From Halocaridina rubra (Eukaryota; Arthropoda; Malacostraca; Decapoda; Atyidae), in NCBI GenBank assembly GCA_037179515.1, contig JAXCGZ010003837.1, forward strand, positions 52,501-95,000: a DNA stretch of 42,500 bases. Reading direction: 5' to 3'. The translations under genes were made by a program, and so were the position numbers. The notes under the pieces are model-generated. The model worked only from the letters and a program-made list of their open reading frames with translations, was not told the origin of the DNA and made no database searches. Positions within the stretch are counted from its first letter, which is position 1. Every line of letters starts with the position of its first letter. Of this stretch, positions 34,461-42,500 are shown in pieces.

Positions 34461-35290
34461 ATCACGAAAGACTAGTAGCAGGATTGAAATGCATCCAAGA
34501 CAATGGAATGAAAATAAAAAAGAGCAAATATCATTTTAAAATTTCATAAACTGAATATTTAGGGCTAAAGAAAATGAAAACGGTATTCATAAGACAGATG
34601 ACAAAGTCAGGGCAGTACAGTTAGCAAAAGTGCTTGAAAATTTCAAGGAGCCACAGTCATTCTTAGGACTTGTGACATTTTACGGAAAGTTCATAAAAAA
34701 CTTAGCTACCCTGGCAGATCAACTATATCAACTGTTAAACAAAGACGTAGCATGCCACTGGTCAGCGGACTGTCAGCAGTCATTTGAGAAGATAAAAGCA
34801 GAAATAACTTCTATAAAGTTCTTGACGCATTTCAGAATGGACTTGCCGGTTAAACTAGTGTGTGACGCCTCACAGGTAGGCTTAGGTGCAATATTAGCTC
34901 ATATCATGCCCGACGGCACAGAAAGGCCAACTGCTTATGCAGATAGATTGTTGACTAAGGCAGAAAGAAACCATTCACAAATTGAAAAGGAGGGCCTTGC
35001 AAAAGTATATGTTGTAAAGAAATTCCACATATACCTATACAGCAGGAAGCAGTTTTAGTTTGTTACTGACCACAAACCATTATTAACCATTTTAGGTCCC
35101 AAAGCAGGTTTACCTACTTTTGTCGCTGCACAACTAGAATGGTGTGATATTATTTTGGCAGCTTATAATTATGCAATAGAGTACAAGTCTACTACCAAGA
35201 TAGGAAATGCAGGCACACTCTCTTGCTTACTCGTAGATGAACCTCCTACAGATTATGATGTCAGTATGTTATTGTTAGACGGTTATAACT
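34460..35290 (+). pseudogene. Gypsy-type RT connection and RNase H
   Basis: The connection reads NGMKIKKSKYHFKIS-stop-TEYLGL, then 34630-35058 LENFKEPQSFLGLVTFYGKF and LLNKDVACHWSADCQQSFEK. The RNase H part has LVCDASQVGLGAIL (Asp), AERNHSQIEKEGLA (Glu) and, after a TAG at 35056-35058, FVTDHKPLLTILGP (Asp). Its expected acidic residues are therefore present, but the TAG divides the domain. Confidence 0.83.
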
Positions 35291-35830
35291 TACCTATCAC
35301 AGCTAAACATATAGCTAAAAGCACAAAACAGGATCCAATATTGTCGAAGGTATGTCAGCATTTACTTACGGGTCGTGGTTCAGCAAGGACTAACGATGAA
35401 TGTAAACCATATATGGCAGTATGGTCTGAACTTAGTGTGAACCAGGATTGCATATTACGTGGAGCCAGAGTTGTTGTTCCTAAGCAGCTTAGGGAACAGG
35501 TACTCTCTGATCTACATGAGGATCACCAGGGCATTGTAAGATCTAAAGCAATAATTAGAAGTTACATGCGGTGGCCGTTGAATGGACAAGGGCATTGAAA
35601 TGTCTGTTCGAAAATGCACAACTTGTTCCATCAATTAAAATAATCCCAAACCAGCAAGTTTGCACCCCTAGGAATATCCTAGACATACTTGGCAGCTGCT
35701 ACACATTGGTTTTTTGCTGTCCCATTTCTTGGATATTTTACTTAATTGTTGTTGATGCTTACATTAAATGGCCAGAGATCATTCCAATGCAGTCAACTAC
35801 CTCACTTTGCACTATCAGAGCATTAATGCT
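35291..35830 (+). pseudogene. Gypsy-type integrase, truncated
   Basis: Spacer then zinc-binding part: ILRGARVVVPKQLREQVLSD, LHEDHQGIVRSKAIIRSYMRW; HQG stands where HxGxxxT is usual, and the CxxC pair is lost at the frameshift near 35580. Next, in another frame (35571-35852), core fragments appear: SWIFYLIVVDAYIKWPEIIP (the second catalytic Asp region). The first Asp region is unrecognisable and the Glu region is absent, because the element ends at about 35830 where a minisatellite begins. No polypurine tract or 3' LTR follows. Confidence 0.8.
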
Positions 35831-36408
35831 CAAGTGTATGAGCATAATATGATGCAAGAAAACTTTTAACTGCCAAGTATATGACTATAAAATGATGACA
35901 GAAAGCCTATAAATGCCAAGTGTATGAGCATAAAATGATGTAAGAAAGTTTCTAACTGCCAGGTATATGAGCATTACATGACATAAGAAAAGTATTAACT
36001 GCCAAGTATGGGAGCATAAAAAGATCTAAAAAAACCATTAACTGACAGTTATATAAGTATAAAAGGATGAAAGAAAGCATTAAACTGACAATTACATGAA
36101 CATAAAATGATGTGAGAAATCTTTTGACTGCCAATTATATGGGCATAAAAGGATGAAAGAAAACTTTTAATTGCCAAGTGTATGAACATAAATTGATGTA
36201 AGAAAGCTTTAAAGTGCCAAGCATATGAGCATAAAATGAAGTAAGAAACATTTTAAGTGCCAAGTATGTGCGCATAAAATGATGTACAAAACATTTTAAC
36301 TGCCAAGTATATGAGCATAAGACGATGTATTAAAGTTATTAATTGTCAAGTATATGAGCAGAATATGACGTAACAAGCTTTTAGCTGCCAAGTATATGAA
36401 CATAAAAT
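35831..36408. repeat. 43-bp minisatellite, about 13.5 units
   Basis: Units start near 35831, 35874, 35917, 35960, 36003, 36046, 36089, 36132, 36175, 36218, 36261, 36304, 36347 and 36389. Spacing is 43 bp, with a 42-bp unit before the last. The unit resembles CAAGTATATGAGCATAAAAT followed by GATGTAAGAAAGCTTTTAACTGC with the two parts joined. Units differ at many positions, so the array is not recent. The last, partial unit is interrupted by the insert at 36409. Confidence 0.93.
36398..36408. repeat. Target site duplication, left copy
   Basis: GAACATAAAAT, identical to 36614-36624. The left copy is part of the minisatellite unit. Confidence 0.85.
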
Positions 36409-36613
36409 CTTCTTCTTCTTCTTCGTCTACATCTTTTCCCACTTTTATGTGGGGTCGATGTTTCTGGCCAGTTATCTGTACTGGCCATATTTTGGTTTTG
36501 GCAAAATTTTTATGGCCGGATGCCCATCCTGCCGCCAACCCTCCCCATCTACCCGGGCTTGGGACCGGCACCAAGTTGAGGCTGGCTTACCCCCTCAGTG
36601 GCTGGGTTTATAA
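36409..36613 (-). mobile_element. SINE-like insert with RTE-type 3' end
   Basis: 205 bp flanked by an 11-bp direct repeat. In the sense (minus) direction it starts AAACCCAGCCACTGAGGGGG, has a GC-rich body (GGTGCCGGTCCCAAGCCCGG, GGATGGGCATCCGGCC), and ends with CCAGAAACATCGACCCCACA, the hairpin CCCAC-ATAAAA-GTGGG, and a (GAA)n tail. The last ~60 bp match the 3' end of the RTE element at 24306-24365 with about five differences; the body does not match that element's ORF. It could be a SINE using RTE machinery or the 3' end of a different RTE subfamily. An open frame on its plus strand (36396-36629) is incidental. Confidence 0.82.
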
Positions 36614-36624
36614 GAACATAAAAT
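36614..36624. repeat. Target site duplication, right copy
   Basis: GAACATAAAAT, identical to 36398-36408, the expected footprint of retroposition. Confidence 0.85.
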
Positions 36625-37268
36625 ATTAGATATAATTTATCGACAGGGTTTACATCATTCAAATCCTGAAATGCATGACATATAGAAAACGAAGGATGAT
36701 GTTACTATAAGAACCACATTTAATTAAATATACAAACTTATATATACATACATTCATGAGCCATTTTTCCCCTTATAAGGGGAGTGGCTGAGTCAAGGCA
36801 AAGTACTCTGACTCTTTGGCAAAAATACAGAGGATGGCATTCCCAGTCCCTCGCTCTGCCCCATTTAGTCGACTCTTGCGACACATAAGGGAACACGGAG
36901 GAGGTATTCCAGTTGTCTTAAATTAACAAGTTCTATTTTGACACCAATTCTAAAGAAGCAAATATAGCGAGTAGTACCAAAATATAATTTTCAGGTTGGA
37001 CCGTTTTTAGTGCCTTCTGTGGTCAAACATCTGTTGGTAGGTTTGCCAGCGAAATAAACTTCATTTTCTAAATCGGGTCTTCAGCATGGAAAAAAATTAT
37101 CGTATTAATATTCTTGATCCCAGCACACTCTGCCTTTCATGGGTTGGCCCCTTTTGTAACGATAGTAATTATCAATGAAGAATTCAACCAACGGCTTCCC
37201 GCGACTGTCAGCATTTCCAAAGGATGATATATGAGGGGTCAATATTACCTGTAATGAATATAGATACA
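36625..37268. other. Unassigned, possible dispersed-repeat fragment
   Basis: No open frame of note. 36760-36910 is GC-richer than its surroundings and contains TTTAGTCGACTCTTGCGACA. On the minus strand its 'GTGTCGCAAGAGTCGACTAA' reminds me of a motif in arthropod dispersed repeats, but I cannot name the family. Confidence 0.3.

Positions 37269-37359
<91 letters not shown>
37269..37359. repeat. (TA)n tract, left of the tRNA-like array
   Basis: About 45 TA units that run directly into the array unit at AACCAATTAAGCAC. Confidence 0.97.
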
Positions 37360-37360
<1 letters not shown>

Positions 37361-37412
37361 CCAATTAAGCACATTACATATGTGAAAACATGAATCATTT
37401 TTTAACTTTTTT

Positions 37413-37483
37413 TCCCCGACCGGGACTCGAACCTAGGACTTATGATTACTAAGTCAAGGCGCTACCACTACACCACAGAAGGT
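37413..37483 (-). other. tRNA-like segment 1
   Basis: Sense strand has A-box-like TGGTGTAGTGG and B box GGTTCGAGTCC. The base opposite the first acceptor position is changed (TTCCCC for TACCCC), and extra T-rich sequence follows. Confidence 0.6.
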
Positions 37484-37688
37484 TAAAAGGAATACCCAAC
37501 CTTATAGCTTATATCTGCTATACTTAGGAATGAACGCATTCTAAGTGAATGCCACTATGTTCATATTACAGATTCCCCAACCTCACTCGTGGCTTCATTT
37601 TAGCATTTAATTCAATTCCCAATCTCATTCGGGCCATGAAATTATCAAATAAGCACATTACATATTTGAAAATTATGAATAATTTTTT

Positions 37689-37759
37689 ACCCCGACCGGG
37701 ACTCGAACCTAGGACTTATGATAACTAAGTCAAGGCGCTACCACTACACCACAGAAGGT
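37689..37759 (-). other. tRNA-like segment 2
   Basis: As the others, with one change in the putative anticodon loop (GTTATCA for GTAATCA). A and B boxes intact. Confidence 0.6.
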
Positions 37760-37961
37760 TAAAAGGAATCCAACCTTATAGCTTATATCTGCTATACTTA
37801 GGAATGAACGCATTCTAACTGAATGCCGCTTTGTTCATATTACAGATTCCCCAACCTCACTCGTGGCTTCATTTTAGCATTTAATTCAATTCCCAATCTC
37901 ATTCGGGCCATGAAATAACCAATTAAGCACATTACATATGTAAAAACATGAATCATTTTTT

Positions 37962-38032
37962 ACCCAAACCGGAACTCGAACCTAGGACTTATGATTACTA
38001 AGTCAAGGCGCTACCACTACACCACAGAAGGT
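37962..38032 (-). other. tRNA-like segment 3
   Basis: B box changed to GGTTCGAGTTCC and the 3' acceptor side to GGTTTGGGT, which weakens the T stem and acceptor pairing. Confidence 0.55.
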
Positions 38033-38234
38033 TAAAAGGAATCCAACCTTATAGCTTATATCTGCTATACTTAGGAATGAGCGCATTCTAACTGAATGCC
38101 ACTATGTTCATATTACAGATTCCCCAACCTCACTCGTGGCTTCATTTTAGCATTTAATTCAATTCCCAATCTCATTCGGGCCATGAAATAACCAATTAAG
38201 CACATTACATATGTGAAAACATGAATCATTTTTT

Positions 38235-38280
38235 ACCCCGACCGGGACTCGAACCTAGGACTTATAATTACTAAGTCAAG
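38235..38280 (-). other. tRNA-like segment 4, cut at the inversion point
   Basis: Only the 3' part (from CTTGACTTAG onward) is present; the D arm and A box are missing because the orientation flips here. Confidence 0.6.
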
Positions 38281-38399
38281 ACTAAAATGAAGCCACGAGT
38301 GAGGTTGGGAAATCTGTAATATGAACATAGTGGCATTCAGTTAGAATGCGTTCATTCCTAAGTACAGCAGATATAAGCTATAAGGTTGGATTCCTTTTA

Positions 38400-38470
38400 A
38401 CCTTCTGTGGTGTAGTGGTAGCGCCTTGACTTAGTAATCATAAGTCCTAGGTTCGAGTCCCGGTCGGGGT
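38400..38470 (+). other. tRNA-like segment 5
   Basis: Best reference copy. Acceptor ends ACCTT/GGGGT pair with two G-U wobbles; D stem GGTG/CGCC pairs; T stem CTAGG/CCCGG has one A-C mismatch; T loop TTCGAGT is standard. The anticodon arm fits only if ACTTA/TAAGT is used, giving loop GTAATCA but shifting it two bases from the normal place. I therefore call it tRNA-derived rather than a working tRNA gene. Confidence 0.6.
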
Positions 38471-38672
38471 AAAAAATGATTCATGTTTTCACATATGTAA
38501 TGTGCTTATTTGATATTTTCATGGCCCGAATGAGATTGGGAATTGAATTAAATGCTAAAATGAAGCCACGAGTGAGGTTGGGGAATCTGTAATATGAGCA
38601 TAGTTGCATTCAGTTAGAATGCGTTCATTCCTAAGTATAGCAGATATAAGCTATAAGGTTGGATTCCTTTTA

Positions 38673-38743
38673 ACCTTCTGTGGTGTAGTGGTAGCGCCTT
38701 GACTTAGTAATCATAAGTCCTAGGTTCGAGTCCCGGTCGGGGT
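38673..38743 (+). other. tRNA-like segment 6
   Basis: Identical in its boxes to segment 5; followed by TATAAAAAATG where segments 5 and 7 have TAAAAAATG. Confidence 0.6.
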
Positions 38744-38947
38744 ATAAAAAATGATTCATGTTTTCACATATGTAATGTGCTTATTTGATAATTTCATGGC
38801 CCGAATGAGATTGGGAATTGAATTAAATGCTAAAATGAAGCCACGAGTGAGGTTGGGGAATCTGTAATATGAACATAGTGGCATTCAGTTAGAATGCGTT
38901 CATTCCTAAGTATAGCAGATATAAGCTATAAGGTTGGATTCCTTTTA

Positions 38948-39018
38948 ACCTTCTGTGGTGTAGTGGTAGCGCCTTGACTTAGTAATCATAAGTCCTAGGT
39001 TCGAGTCCCGGTCGGGGT
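38948..39018 (+). other. tRNA-like segment 7
   Basis: Matches segment 5 throughout the 71-bp part. Confidence 0.6.
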
Positions 39019-39220
39019 AAAAAATGATTCATGTTTTCACATATGTAATGTGCTTATTTGATAATTTCATGGCCCGAATGAGATTGGGAATTGAATTAAA
39101 TGCTAAAATGAAGCCACGAGTGAGGTTGGGGAATCTGTAATATGAGCATAGTGGCATTCAGTTAGAATGCGTTCATTCCTAAGTATAGCAGATATAAGCT
39201 ATAAGGTTGGATTCCTTTTA

Positions 39221-39291
39221 ACCTTCTGTGGTGTAGTGGTAGCGCCTTGACTTAGTAATCATAAGTCCTAGGTTCGAGTCCCGGTCGGGGT
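39221..39291 (+). other. tRNA-like segment 8
   Basis: Matches segment 5. The spacer after it is cut within 15 bp, at ATGATTCAT, by a TA tract. Confidence 0.6.
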
Positions 39292-39302
39292 ATAAAAAAT
39301 GA

Positions 39303-39660
<358 letters not shown>

Positions 39661-39701
39661 GAATAACACTGAACTCTTACCATGTAATTTAAAATGAAAA
39701 G

Positions 39702-42500
<2,799 letters not shown>

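Noticed and set aside
32082..35830. Infectious endogenous retrovirus
   Set aside because: No envelope-like frame follows integrase, the 3' LTR is missing, and several catalytic residues are lost. It fits an ordinary decayed Gypsy-type retrotransposon.
35831..36408. CRISPR-like or regulatory iteron array
   Set aside because: The 43-bp units are contiguous with no unique spacers, and they diverge like an ageing minisatellite.
36396..36629. 77-codon plus-strand frame with CFWPVICTGHILVLAKF
   Set aside because: It is antisense to the SINE-like insert and spans its target duplications; the same text probably recurs wherever that repeat occurs.
38400..38470. Functional tRNA gene with anticodon AAT (Ile)
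   Set aside because: The anticodon stem only forms when shifted by two bases, position 37 would be C, and the acceptor stem has two mismatches. A covariance-model score would decide.

Overview
This window reads as a repeat-dominated intergenic stretch of an animal nuclear genome. I see no supportable host protein-coding gene, no operon-like layout and no bacterial or viral gene set. The bulk is non-LTR retrotransposons in several age classes, one truncated Gypsy-type LTR element, a small SINE-like insertion, a minisatellite, an inverted array of tRNA-like repeats, and very long TATG, TA and CA microsatellites. The microsatellite load and the style of the LINE families fit a decapod crustacean (shrimp or crab). 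That assignment rests on my memory of such genomes and was not checked by a search.

Layout. 1-564: compound TATG/CATG/TA microsatellite. 565-6429: AT-rich sequence without a supported gene, except a possible tyrosine-recombinase relic near 3836-4100. 6430-7586: an inverted, decayed LINE fragment of family 1. 7614-9071: nothing recognised. 9072-19336: a head-to-tail series of four closely related family 1 LINE copies (A, B, C, D), each ending in a doubled 14-bp motif followed by a CA tract, with the next copy starting directly after that tract. 19337-20485: an older family 1 copy (E). 20486-26866: a second LINE family (G) on the minus strand, split by a nested RTE-type LINE on the plus strand (22031-24365). 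26867-27353: another old family 1 fragment (F). 27354-31155: a third LINE family (H), minus strand. 31160-32081: old family 1 fragment (I). 32082-35830: Gypsy-type element with a 5' LTR, gag, protease, RT, RNase H and part of integrase, but no 3' LTR. 35831-36408: 43-bp minisatellite, interrupted by a 205-bp SINE-like insert with an 11-bp target site duplication. 37269-40526: TA tracts enclosing an inverted array of 273-bp tRNA-like units and, separately, a hairpin element. 40527-42500: minus-strand relic of a fourth LINE family (J).

How the parts relate. Copy C is the most complete family 1 element: a coiled-coil ORF1, then an endonuclease/reverse transcriptase ORF2 that overlaps ORF1 in the -1 frame and has no early ATG. 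Its lesions differ from those of B and D, so the family's intact plan can be read by comparison, although each copy here is broken. The RTE element and the SINE-like insert share their last ~60 bp, including a small hairpin and a GAA-type tail, the pattern expected when a LINE mobilises a SINE. Every protein-coding relic carries stops, frameshifts or lost catalytic residues, so nothing here looks autonomously active.
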